A stretch of 64,000 nucleotides of DNA from Burkholderiales bacterium (GTDB taxonomy: Bacteria > Pseudomonadota > Gammaproteobacteria > Burkholderiales > Burkholderiaceae_C), in NCBI GenBank assembly GCA_947377275.1, contig CANCFV010000003.1, positions 1-64,000 on the forward strand. The letters are read 5' to 3'. This document shows positions 54,873 to 62,598 of this stretch, in pieces (the stretch's first letter is position 1; each line of letters begins with the position of its first letter). The translations under genes were made by a program, and so were the position numbers. Under the pieces are notes generated by a model that saw nothing but the letters and a program-made list of their open reading frames with translations, made no database searches and was not told the DNA's origin.

Positions 54873-54936
54873 GAAAACGCTCCGGTAGCAGCTGTTCAAC
54901 AGGCGCAAGCCATTGGGTCAAAGTAAAGAGATGCGT

Positions 54937-55413
54937 TCAAACCCAGTCATGAGGCACGAAGACGGTGATCTCCGACCTGACCGAGTTGGCAATGAAACAT
55001 TCGTCGTGGGCTTCGTCGTGCATGGCCACCAGCTCCTCTCGTGTTGGCCGTTTGAAGCCGGAGAACACGGCCACTGGATTCAGTCGGATGTGCGCCAGCC
55101 AAAGCTTCTTGCGCTCATTGGGAACCATGGTGCCTTCTGCCTGATCCTGGTAGCTGTCCACAACGAAATGGTGCTTGGCTGCGATCGACAGGAACCACAG
55201 CATGTGACAACTGGACACGGCAGAGACCAGCGCTTCTTCTGGATCCAAGGCCTGAGGATCAGACATGGGCACGGGCACCACCCAAGGTGAAGATGAGCCT
55301 GCGATGTCCAGGCCCCCATCAAATCGCAATCGATGGCGACGGCTGTACAGCTTGTCGGTGAACACTTGCTGCTCCCGCTGCCAAATGGTTTGCGCCGTGT
55401 AGAGATGAGACAT
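54937..55413 (-). CDS. OsmC-family peroxiredoxin-like protein
   Basis: A protein of 158 residues with the two conserved cysteines of the family, one in SAVSSCHMLWFLSIAAKHHF and one in HDECFIANSVRS. OsmC and Ohr proteins reduce organic hydroperoxides. The spacing here is more like the YhfA/OsmC group than Ohr. The ATG at 55413 is chosen over 55446. It is divergent from the MocR gene across 51 bp, so it is probably the first gene of the controlled set OsmC, AhpD-like, PaiB-like. Confidence 0.9.
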   Translation of the reverse strand: MSHLYTAQTIWQREQQVFTDKLYSRRHRLRFDGGLDIAGSSSPWVVPVPMSDPQALDPEEALVSAVSSCHMLWFLSIAAKHHFVVDSYQDQAEGTMVPNERKKLWLAHIRLNPVAVFSGFKRPTREELVAMHDEAHDECFIANSVRSEITVFVPHDWV

Positions 55414-55464
55414 GTGTGCCCTCAAATGTGCTTCAATTGATTCCACAGATTACCGATATTCAAC

Positions 55465-56946
55465 GTGATTAAGCGGGCCAATTTGAAGCCATCAGATGGA
55501 GCCAATGAAGCATCAGGCGCCTCCTTGCGCTTGCAGATCTACCGTCAGCTGAGACAGGCCATCGCCAACGGCACCTTCCCTGCTGGCAGCAAGCTACCCC
55601 CGTCGCGTGACCACGCCAAAGCCTTGGGCGTAGCGCGCAACTCCATCCTGTGGGCACTGGATCGGCTCAAGGCTGAGGGCTATCTACTCACCCGGGTCGG
55701 GGACGGCACCTACGTGGCAGATGCAGCCCACATGCTCCCTGCGGAGCGTCGCAATGGCTTGAGGCCTGCGATATCTACATCGCCAGGCATCTCTCGCCGA
55801 GGGCAGACCATGGTTGATGCCATTCGCCATTGGCCGCCTCCTGCTGGTGAGCCCATCGCCTTCCGCGTCGGCTATCCCGCGCTGGATGCCTTTCCGTTCC
55901 AAGCATGGGAAAAGCTGATGCGCCAGGCGCAAAGAGACCAAGGCACGGCCATGGCCCGCTACATCGCACCAGCAGGGCACCCGCCGCTCCAGCAGGCCAT
56001 CTCGCAATGGCTGCTGGTGTCACGCGGCATCCGTTGCGATGCCAGCCAAGTGATCGTGGTGTCCGGATCCCAGCAGGCACTGGACCTGGTGGGTCGCATC
56101 TTGCTGGACCCCGGCGACGAGGTGCTGGTCGAAGACCCGGGCTATCAAGGCATCCGCGCCAGCCTGATGGGGCATGGGGCGGTGGTCAGGCCCGCACCGC
56201 TGGATGCCGATGGCATGGACATCGAGCACGCAGCACGCAAGTGGCCCAAAGCGCGCATGGCCGTGGTCACGCCAAGCTGGCAGTTCCCTGCGGGTGTGCA
56301 CATGGGCCTCAGCCGTCGCCTGGCCGTTCTGGCCTGGGCTCACCAGCATCAAGCCTGGGTTGTGGAGGACGACTACGACGGTGAGTTTCAATACCTTCCA
56401 CACCGCACCCCCGCATTGTCCAGTCTGGATGAAACCGGCCGCACCATCCATGTCGGCACGTTTTCAAAGTCGCTTCATCCGGGCTTGCGAATCGGTTTCA
56501 TCGTGGTTCCTGATCGTTTGGTGGATGCGTTCACGGCGGCAAAAGTGCTCGCTGATCGCCACAACCCCGCGCTGGAACAAACGGTGCTGGCGCGCTTCAT
56601 TGCGGACGGGCACCTGCTCCGGCATCTGCAGCGCATGCGGTCTTTGTATGCGGAACGGCAACAAGCCATGATCGACGCCCTGAACCGCTCGACTCACGGG
56701 GCCATTCAGTTGCTGCCCAGCTTGCGCGGCATCCATCTGGTTCATGAGATACCAGCCGGTGCGGACGATGCTTCCTTGGTCATCCAAGCCAAGTCTGCTG
56801 GCGTCCACCTCGTTGCCCTGTCGGCCTTTTGCATGGCCTCACCACGGCGGGGCTGGGCATTTGGGTATGCCGCTTATGACGCCCCGGAAATGCAAAAGGC
56901 GGCGAAGCGCCTGGCCAAACTGATCCTCGCCGCCAAGCGGGATTGA
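55465..56946 (+). CDS. MocR-family regulator (GntR helix fused to aminotransferase fold)
   Basis: A protein of 493 residues. The N-terminal winged helix (about residues 20-85, PPSRDHAKALGVARNSILWA) is of the GntR type, followed by a linker and a class I aminotransferase-like domain. The PLP-binding Lys is at about 335 in GTFSKSLHPGLRIGF. MocR proteins use PLP as effector and often control genes for PLP synthesis or amine and amino-acid use. The start is GTG, with no ribosome site visible. Divergent genes encode OsmC, AhpD-like and PaiB-like proteins, the likely targets. Confidence 0.92.
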   Translation: MIKRANLKPSDGANEASGASLRLQIYRQLRQAIANGTFPAGSKLPPSRDHAKALGVARNSILWALDRLKAEGYLLTRVGDGTYVADAAHMLPAERRNGLRPAISTSPGISRRGQTMVDAIRHWPPPAGEPIAFRVGYPALDAFPFQAWEKLMRQAQRDQGTAMARYIAPAGHPPLQQAISQWLLVSRGIRCDASQVIVVSGSQQALDLVGRILLDPGDEVLVEDPGYQGIRASLMGHGAVVRPAPLDADGMDIEHAARKWPKARMAVVTPSWQFPAGVHMGLSRRLAVLAWAHQHQAWVVEDDYDGEFQYLPHRTPALSSLDETGRTIHVGTFSKSLHPGLRIGFIVVPDRLVDAFTAAKVLADRHNPALEQTVLARFIADGHLLRHLQRMRSLYAERQQAMIDALNRSTHGAIQLLPSLRGIHLVHEIPAGADDASLVIQAKSAGVHLVALSAFCMASPRRGWAFGYAAYDAPEMQKAAKRLAKLILAAKRD

Positions 56947-56957
56947 ACGGCGCCATC

Positions 56958-57022
56958 CATTTTTGCCCGGGTGTTATTGACGCGAACATTTAACCCGGGT
57001 ATATTTCATTTTTACCCGGATG
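56958..57022. promoter_or_regulatory. Three copies of an ACCCGG motif around the DUF2239 promoter
   Basis: CATTTTTGCCCGGGTG at 56958-56973 and CATTTTTACCCGGATG at 57007-57022 are near-identical direct repeats, and AACCCGGGTATA lies between at about 56992-57003. The middle copy touches the -10, the left one the -35 and the right one the start codon. A repressor or activator that binds this motif would control the gene tightly. Which protein binds is unknown. Confidence 0.6.
56977..57005 (+). promoter_or_regulatory. Strong sigma-70 promoter for DUF2239
   Basis: TTGACG (56977-56982), exactly 17 bp, then TATATT (57000-57005) match the consensus closely. Transcription should start near 57012, about 8 nt before the ATG at 57020, so the leader is very short or the ATG at 57041 is used. 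Confidence 0.75.
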
Positions 57023-57655
57023 AATCAAGCCAGCACAGCCATGCCAAACAACACCTGGATCGCCTTCGCCAAGCACAAACAAATCGCCGTGGGCGAGCCC
57101 AGAAACGTGGCCACCCACGTGAAGGCATTTCTCGATACCCAACCCGAGGTGCCCTTTGTTGTGCTCGATGCAGACACCAGTCAGCCCATTGAGCTCGACC
57201 TGCGCGGCTCACTTGCTGCGATATTGAAACGCCTGCCCGTGCCTGAAGCATCGAGCACATCGGCCGCCGAAGCCACACCACGCGGACCCGGGCGCCCCAA
57301 GCTCGGAGTCGTGGCGCGCGAAGTCACCTTGTTGCCCCGGCACTGGGACTGGCTGGGCTCGCAGCCTGGCGGGGCATCGGTGGCGCTGCGCAAGCTCGTC
57401 GAACAGGCCCAACGTGCGAGCCTTGAATCCGACCGCAGGCGCGTGGCCACTGAATCCGCCTACCGCTTCATGCATGCCATGGCCGGTGACGAAAAGGGCT
57501 TCGAAGAGGCCTCGCGTGCACTGTTCGCAAACCAGCTTGAGCGGCTCAAAGACGTGGTCGCCAAATGGCCGCGTGATGTGCGGTCACACCTGCTGGAACT
57601 GGCCGGCCGTGCGCTTGCTGCCCCCAATACCGACGCAGCGAAAGCCGCCGATTGA
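57020..57655 (+). CDS. DUF2239-family protein
   Basis: A protein of 211 residues with the DUF2239 blocks: TWIAFAKHKQIAVGEPRNVA, the GRPKLGVVAREVTLLPRHW stretch and YRFMHAMAGDEKGFEEASRA. The function is unknown. The GRPKLGVVAREVTLLPRHWD part looks like a basic strand-helix that could touch DNA. It stands under its own strong promoter with three ACCCGG motifs, and the Tet-type MFS gene follows after 14 bp, so it may be the regulator of the pump. An ATG at 57041 is an alternative start. Confidence 0.9.
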   Translation: MNQASTAMPNNTWIAFAKHKQIAVGEPRNVATHVKAFLDTQPEVPFVVLDADTSQPIELDLRGSLAAILKRLPVPEASSTSAAEATPRGPGRPKLGVVAREVTLLPRHWDWLGSQPGGASVALRKLVEQAQRASLESDRRRVATESAYRFMHAMAGDEKGFEEASRALFANQLERLKDVVAKWPRDVRSHLLELAGRALAAPNTDAAKAAD

Positions 57656-57669
57656 ACAAGTAGAACAAC

Positions 57670-58965
57670 GTGAAGCCATTGCCAACACCTGTGGAAGCCC
57701 TTGGGCATCAGCCCGAGGCTCATCCACCCGCCAAGCGACGAGAGCCCGCCATGGGCTTCATCATGCTGACGGTCCTCATCGACATGATCGCGATCGGCCT
57801 GATCGTGCCGGTGCTGCCGGGGCTGGTGGGCACCTTCACGTCCTCCCCCGCCGAGCAGACGTTCTGGTTTGGTGCCGTGGCCTTGAGCTTAGGCTTGAGC
57901 AACTTCTTCGCGTCGCCCATCATTGGCGCGCTGTCAGACCAGTTTGGCCGTCGGCCCCTGTTGCTGCTCGGCTTCTCGGGGCTGGCCTTGAGCTTCATCG
58001 TCACGGGCTTGGCCACCGCCCTGTGGATGTTGATTGTGGTGCGCTTGTTCAGCGGTGCGATGCAAGCCAACGCGGCCGTGGCCAATGCCTACGTGGCGGA
58101 CATCACCGCGCCGCAAGACCGTGCCCGGCGCTTCGGGCTGGTCGGCGCGATGTTCGGGTTGGGTTTCACACTGGGCCCTGCTTTGGGCGGCTACCTCGGT
58201 GGCATCAACCTGCACCTGCCATTTTTCTTTGCTGGCGGCCTGGCCATCTTGAATTTGACCTATGGGTACTTCGTGCTGCCGGAGTCACTGACACCCGAAC
58301 AGCGCAAGCCTTTCGCGTGGCATCGCGCCAACCCGCTCGGCGCCTTCGCTGGCCTGAAGCAACTGCAAGGGGTGGGCGCACTGGTGGTGGTCACCGGCCT
58401 GTCCGGGCTGGCCCAGTCGACGCTGTTCAACAGCTTCGTGCTCTACACGACCTTCAAGTTTGATTGGGGGCCAAGAGACAACGGCCTGGCGCTGTTTACC
58501 GTGGGCTTGTCATCGGTATTGGTCCAGGGCGTGCTGCTCAAACATCTGCTGAAGCACATGTCAGCACGGGTCTTGGCGGTGGGTGGGCTGTTGGCATCGA
58601 TGCTGACCTACCTGGCTTTCGGCGTCGCCACCGAAGGCTGGATGATGTTCGCGGTCATCGTCGTGGGTACGCTGCTGAGCGGCGGGGCCGGGGCGGTGGT
58701 TCAAAGCCAGATCTCCAACGCGGCCCATGCACGCGACCAGGGCCAGACCATGGGCGCCGTGGCGGCCGTCAACAGCCTGATGGCGGTGATGTCGCCTGTC
58801 ATCAGCGCGAGCTTGCTGGGCATCGTCTCTCACTTGCCCAAGGGGGATTGGCGCATGGGCCTGCCGTTTTACTTTTGCGCCGCGCTGCAGATGGTCGGTA
58901 CAGCCGTCCTGTTCCGGCACTTTCACCGGGGTGACGGCAAGGCGCTTGGGCCTGAACCAGATTGA
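57670..58965 (+). CDS. Tet-type MFS drug exporter
   Basis: A protein of 431 residues with twelve membrane helices and an extra N-terminal polar stretch of 25 residues. Motif A reads GALSDQFGRRPLLLLG, and FGLVGAMFGLGFTLGPALGG is the helix-5 signature of the Tet/DHA1 exporters. The start is GTG at 57670; an ATG near 57751 gives a standard-length protein without the polar head. It lies 14 bp after DUF2239 and probably shares its promoter. Substrates cannot be read. Confidence 0.88.
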   Translation: MKPLPTPVEALGHQPEAHPPAKRREPAMGFIMLTVLIDMIAIGLIVPVLPGLVGTFTSSPAEQTFWFGAVALSLGLSNFFASPIIGALSDQFGRRPLLLLGFSGLALSFIVTGLATALWMLIVVRLFSGAMQANAAVANAYVADITAPQDRARRFGLVGAMFGLGFTLGPALGGYLGGINLHLPFFFAGGLAILNLTYGYFVLPESLTPEQRKPFAWHRANPLGAFAGLKQLQGVGALVVVTGLSGLAQSTLFNSFVLYTTFKFDWGPRDNGLALFTVGLSSVLVQGVLLKHLLKHMSARVLAVGGLLASMLTYLAFGVATEGWMMFAVIVVGTLLSGGAGAVVQSQISNAAHARDQGQTMGAVAAVNSLMAVMSPVISASLLGIVSHLPKGDWRMGLPFYFCAALQMVGTAVLFRHFHRGDGKALGPEPD

Positions 58966-59134
58966 CTCGCCCAGAACGTGCGCTGCGCGGGCAATTACCT
59001 GACATGGTGACTGGGGCGTCATCAAGCGGGCGCGCAAAACTTGTTAGCCTATCGCCAGATGCAGAGGTACCGCTCTCTTCACCGTCTCACGACTGCGCCC
59101 GGTACAGGCGCAATGTCTTGAGAGGTGCCTTTCC

Positions 59135-59467
59135 ATGAATGACCGTACCTTCGCGTGGCTGGTACTTGCCATGAGCGTGCTTGCCGAAGTCCTCGGCACC
59201 CTGGCCTTGCGGCAAGCCGCAGGCTTCACCAGGCCCTGGCCATCGGCCGCCGTGGCGGTCTGCTACGCCAGTGCCATCTGGCTGATGTCGATCGCCGTCA
59301 AACACCTTGAAATGGGCTTGGCGTATGCCGTATGGGCCGGTGCCGGTACCGCGGTGACGGCGATCTTGGGCATGCTCTGGTTTGATGAGGCGCGCTCGGC
59401 CTTGCGGCTTGCGGGCCTGGGGTGCATCGTGATCGGCGTGATAGCGCTCAATCTCAGCAGCCGGTGA
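59135..59467 (+). CDS. SMR-family multidrug efflux protein (EmrE/SugE-like)
   Basis: A protein of 110 residues with four helices. The proton- and substrate-binding Glu18 lies in VLAEVLGTLALRQAAGF, and the third helix reads WAGAGTAVTAILGMLWFDE. It works as an antiparallel dimer exporting cationic drugs or guanidinium. The residues around the Glu are closer to EmrE than to the guanidinium exporter Gdx. No guanidine riboswitch was seen in the 169 bp upstream. Confidence 0.92.
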   Translation: MNDRTFAWLVLAMSVLAEVLGTLALRQAAGFTRPWPSAAVAVCYASAIWLMSIAVKHLEMGLAYAVWAGAGTAVTAILGMLWFDEARSALRLAGLGCIVIGVIALNLSSR

Positions 59468-59610
59468 GCTGGCGCTCCCGGTTTGAGACAAGCCGGAAGC
59501 GTTGAAGCGCCATCGCACCAGCCAGCCAACCAAGAAGTGCCAAACAACGCGCTCGTTGCAAAACGAGCCGATCAACGATGGCACATTGGTCACGTCTATT
59601 GCGGCGCGCA

Positions 59611-60012
59611 TCAAGCATGCATGGCTTGATCGTCGAGCGCCAAAAATACCTCTCGCGCAGCCGTCAGCCCATTGAGCGCAGCAGGAAACCCAGCATAGAC
59701 CGCCATCTGCATGATGACCTCGACGATCTCCTGCCGGGTGACACCCACGTTCAGCGCCGCACGCAAGTGCACCTTGAGCTGGGGCGCGGCATTGCCCATG
59801 GCCGTGAGTGCCGCCACGACCGCGATCTCTCTGCTGCGCAGGTCCAGGCCCGGCCGGCTGTAGATGTCGCCAAACGGGAACTCGATCAGGTAGCACGCAA
59901 AGTCGGGGGCGATGTCGGCCAAGCTGGCCACCACCCGCTCGCCTGCTTCGCCATCGATCTCTCGCAACTTGGCAAGCCCCCGGCTGAACCGTTCATTCGT
60001 GTCTGCGCTCAT
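59611..60012 (-). CDS. Carboxymuconolactone decarboxylase-family protein
   Basis: A protein of 133 residues with the family pattern DLRSREIAVVAALTAMGNAAPQLKVHLRAALNVG and EIVEVIMQMAVYAGFPAALN. It lacks the CxxC pair of AhpD, so it is closer to the true decarboxylase fold; the reaction is not known. GGAAAGGA lies before the ATG at 60012. Its start lies 20 nt inside the end of the MerR gene, so the two are translated together from the MerR promoter. Confidence 0.9.
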   Translation of the reverse strand: MSADTNERFSRGLAKLREIDGEAGERVVASLADIAPDFACYLIEFPFGDIYSRPGLDLRSREIAVVAALTAMGNAAPQLKVHLRAALNVGVTRQEIVEVIMQMAVYAGFPAALNGLTAAREVFLALDDQAMHA

Positions 60013-60382
60013 ATGGCGTCCTTTCCAGGTGTTGGTAGTGCTCAACCTTGGTCTGCAACACCTGTGCGGCATGCTGCATGGCCTGGATGGATGCCTGCAC
60101 CTCGGCAAGGTGTTGCGCCAGCAGCGCCCGCCGCGCAGGCACCGTTGAGTCACCTTGGCTGCGCAAGCGCGCGAACACCTGCATCTGCCCAATGGGCATG
60201 CGGGTGTCACGCAAGCGCAGCAAGAAGCTGACCCAATCCAGGTCGGCAGCGGCATAGCGACGCTGCCCACCCGGTGCCCTGCCCACGGGGGCTATCAGCC
60301 CTGCACGCTCGTAGTAACGCAGCGTGTGGGCAGACAGGCCTGTGCGTGTGGCCACTTCGGTGATGCTGAGAAATCCATCCAT
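59993..60382 (-). CDS. MerR-family transcriptional regulator
   Basis: A protein of 129 residues with the winged helix SITEVATRTGLSAHTLRYYERAGL at the very N-terminus (residues 5-28) and a long dimer helix near the C-terminus (QHLAEVQASIQAMQHAAQVL). It has no cysteines for metal binding, so it is of the stress- or aldehyde-responsive NmlR-like group rather than metal-sensing. Its promoter has the 19-bp spacer and central dyad that MerR proteins twist open. The start codon falls at the predicted transcript start. Confidence 0.93.
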   Translation of the reverse strand: MDGFLSITEVATRTGLSAHTLRYYERAGLIAPVGRAPGGQRRYAAADLDWVSFLLRLRDTRMPIGQMQVFARLRSQGDSTVPARRALLAQHLAEVQASIQAMQHAAQVLQTKVEHYQHLERTPYERRHE

Positions 60383-60388
60383 GACTGG

Positions 60389-60419
60389 ATCCTAAAAGTT
60401 GGAGTGCACTCGAAGTCAA
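60389..60419 (-). promoter_or_regulatory. MerR-type promoter with 19-bp spacer and dyad
   Basis: On the minus strand, TTGACT (60419-60414), 19 bp, then TAGGAT (60394-60389). The spacer holds the perfect palindrome GAGTGCACTC at 60402-60411. Spacers of 19-20 bp with a central dyad are the hallmark of MerR-controlled promoters. The predicted start of transcription coincides with the MerR start codon, so the mRNA is probably leaderless. It also overlaps the stop of the LysR gene. Confidence 0.8.
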
Positions 60420-61348
60420 GCGTTTGCTGCACTGAGTTGCGCCACCAGAAAGTCCACCATGGCCCTGAGCTTGGGAGGCACCACGCGCTGCGGTTGCCAC
60501 AAGGCCCAGGCGGTCGCACCAAACGCGGGCTGAGGCGTCCACTGGGGCAAGGCCACGCGCAACTGGCCAGACGCCAGATCGGCGGTCACCGCAAAGCGGG
60601 GCAACAGGCCGAGGCCCATGTCGGCCAGCAAGAGGTCTCGCACCACGTCGCTGCTGTTGACGATCACCGGCCCAGAAACCTTCACCGCGCAGGTGTGTCG
60701 ACCTGGGCCCTCAAAGCGCCAGGTGATCGGCTGACCAGGCTGGCTGACGCCAAAAGGCAGGCAGGGCAGATCCCGCAACTGGTCCGGGTGCAAGAGCTTC
60801 TTGCCTCGCAGAAAGCGCGGTGATGCACACAGCACAAAGTCGAACGCATGCACGGGTCGCCCCGCCAATTGACCTGGGGGTTCATCGGTGAGCCGAATGG
60901 CCAGATCAAGGCCTTCTTCCCACAGGTCCACGTAGCGGTTGACCAGCAGCAGCTCCACTTGGATGTCCGGGTACTGCAGATGGAATGCGGGCAGCAGCGG
61001 CCCCAGCACGTGTTTGCCGTAAGTCACCGAAGCCGTCATCTTCAAGCGACCGGCGGGCCTCGTGGACAGTGATGACAAGGACGCCGACGCATCCCCGACC
61101 AACCGCACCATGCTGGCCGCGTGTTCGTACAGCACCTGCCCCGCCTCGGTCACCGTCATGCTTCGGGTGGTGCGGTGCAAGAGCGTGACGCCCACGCTGC
61201 GCTCCAGCCGCTGGATCTGCTTGGTCACGGCGGATTTGCCCAGGCCCAATGCGACCGCCGCAGCGGTGAAGCCGCCCATGTCCACCACTTTCACGAACAC
61301 CAGCAGATCGGCCATGCGTTGGCTCTGGGCCAGGTACGAGTCTTCCAT
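60416..61348 (-). CDS. LysR-family transcriptional regulator
   Basis: A protein of 310 residues with helix-turn-helix MADLLVFVKVVDMGGFTAAA (residues 12-31) then LGKSAVTKQIQRLERSVGV. The start at 61348 is fixed by a strong GGAGGAAAC ribosome site just before it. Two earlier ATGs in frame (61360, 61378) lack such a site. It is divergent from the tautomerase-isochorismatase fusion and probably controls it. The effector is unknown. Confidence 0.92.
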   Translation of the reverse strand: MEDSYLAQSQRMADLLVFVKVVDMGGFTAAAVALGLGKSAVTKQIQRLERSVGVTLLHRTTRSMTVTEAGQVLYEHAASMVRLVGDASASLSSLSTRPAGRLKMTASVTYGKHVLGPLLPAFHLQYPDIQVELLLVNRYVDLWEEGLDLAIRLTDEPPGQLAGRPVHAFDFVLCASPRFLRGKKLLHPDQLRDLPCLPFGVSQPGQPITWRFEGPGRHTCAVKVSGPVIVNSSDVVRDLLLADMGLGLLPRFAVTADLASGQLRVALPQWTPQPAFGATAWALWQPQRVVPPKLRAMVDFLVAQLSAANA

Positions 61349-61349
61349 T

Positions 61350-61366
61350 GTTTCCTCCATGGAAAC
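61350..61366. promoter_or_regulatory. Inverted repeat GTTTCC-N5-GGAAAC over the LysR ribosome site
   Basis: Two perfect 6-bp arms around a 5-bp centre lie directly at the start of the LysR gene. They cover its ribosome site and could be a LysR operator or an RNA hairpin that hides the site. Confidence 0.45.
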
Positions 61367-61370
61367 TGAA

Positions 61371-61399
61371 TTGTGCATTTGAGAGATATTGTTTTATAT
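61371..61399 (+). promoter_or_regulatory. Putative promoter of the tautomerase-isochorismatase fusion
   Basis: TTGTGC (61371-61376), 17 bp, then TTATAT (61394-61399) lie in an AT-rich patch. A GATAT-N6-ATATC dyad (61385-61400) overlaps the -10. The ATG at 61445 follows about 40 nt after the expected start, with CGGAGA as ribosome site. Confidence 0.5.
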
Positions 61400-61444
61400 C
61401 AGCAGCTCGGCCACGATGGCCACTCTATCCAAACGGAGACCGCC

Positions 61445-62575
61445 ATGCCCCTCTTGACCCTCGACATCACCAGCGCACCGCTGACATCTGAACAGCGCAC
61501 CCTGATCCAGCAAGGTTTAACGCAGCTGATGGCCTCGGTGCTGGACAAAGTAGCTGACCTGACCGTGGTGAATCTGCGCGAGAGCCCCGATCGGTCTGCG
61601 TGGTCTGTGGGTGGCCGACCCTTGTCAGAAGCCGAGTGGTGCGCCAGCCTGCATGTCGCCATCACCGAAGGCAGCAACAGCCTTGCACAACAAAACACCT
61701 TCCTGGCTGCGGCGCACGAGCTGCTTCAAGCCGCCATGGGCCAGCCGCCTTCAGCGCCGCTCTACATCGTGATGCAGAACGTGCCTGGTGCGCATTGGGG
61801 CTACGGGGGCCGCACGCAAGCCAGCCGTCAGGCGCCGCGTGCATCGCTGGGTTTGCCACAGACCATCAAGCAGTTGTCGGGTGCAGCTGGCAACGATGCC
61901 CTGTCGGCGCAAGGCTGCGCCCTCCTCTTGCTGGACTTCCAGCGCGAATACGAGCGCGATGGGCGCTTGCCGCTAGACGGGTTTGGGGCCGCTGCCCATG
62001 AGGCTGATCGCTTGGTTCAGGCTGCCGATGCTTGCGGCGTCCCGGTGATCCATGTCCACCATGTGGCTGCGCAAGCCAATGCTGCATTGTTCGACTGCAA
62101 CGGCACCGGCATCATGCCCGCGCAGAAGCCCACAATGGGCGCTCACCACGTCAAGCTGATCAAGCACTGGCCATCGGCACTTCATGAAACCGACCTGTTG
62201 CAAGCACTGCGGCAGCGCGACATCCACACGGTCGTGCTGGCTGGCTGCATGACGCACAACTGTGTGGACAGCTCGGCACGGCATGCCTTGCACCTCGGCT
62301 TCCAGGTGGTGGTGGCCGGAGATGCCTGCGCGACACGGGCCTTGCCTGCGACCGATGACACGGCCATCCCCGCCGAAGTGGTTCAACGAGTCACACTGGC
62401 CGGCCTGGCTGACCGGCATGGCACGGTCATGTCCGTCAACGAAGTCGTGTCAATGTGGCATCTGTCTACCTGCATTGGCAATGCCAGCGCTGTGCAGCCG
62501 CCGGATTCTGCCGACCATGTCCATGGTGATCACTCCTCAAACCCCGTTGCATCAAAAAGCAGCAGGGTCGGTTGA
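61445..62575 (+). CDS. Tautomerase-isochorismatase fusion protein
   Basis: A protein of 376 residues with two domains. Residues 1-125 look like a 4-oxalocrotonate tautomerase-like unit: after the Met the sequence is PLLTLDITSAPL, so the catalytic N-terminal Pro is in place. Residues 150-345 are an isochorismatase-type cysteine hydrolase with Asp164 (ALLLLDFQREYER), Lys240 (VKLIKHWPSAL) and Cys273 (GCMTHNCVDSSARHA). Both active sites look whole. The two halves may act in one pathway, for example amide or ring-product breakdown, which is an inference. The tail after residue 345 is polar and His-rich. A LysR gene faces it. Confidence 0.85.
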   Translation: MPLLTLDITSAPLTSEQRTLIQQGLTQLMASVLDKVADLTVVNLRESPDRSAWSVGGRPLSEAEWCASLHVAITEGSNSLAQQNTFLAAAHELLQAAMGQPPSAPLYIVMQNVPGAHWGYGGRTQASRQAPRASLGLPQTIKQLSGAAGNDALSAQGCALLLLDFQREYERDGRLPLDGFGAAAHEADRLVQAADACGVPVIHVHHVAAQANAALFDCNGTGIMPAQKPTMGAHHVKLIKHWPSALHETDLLQALRQRDIHTVVLAGCMTHNCVDSSARHALHLGFQVVVAGDACATRALPATDDTAIPAEVVQRVTLAGLADRHGTVMSVNEVVSMWHLSTCIGNASAVQPPDSADHVHGDHSSNPVASKSSRVG

Positions 62576-62598
62576 ACACCCGGGGGTGCGGCAGAAAA

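Noticed and set aside
58966-59134. Guanidine riboswitch before the SMR pump
   Set aside because: No ACGR-loop hairpin pair or other known guanidine aptamer core could be found by eye, and the pump looks more like EmrE.
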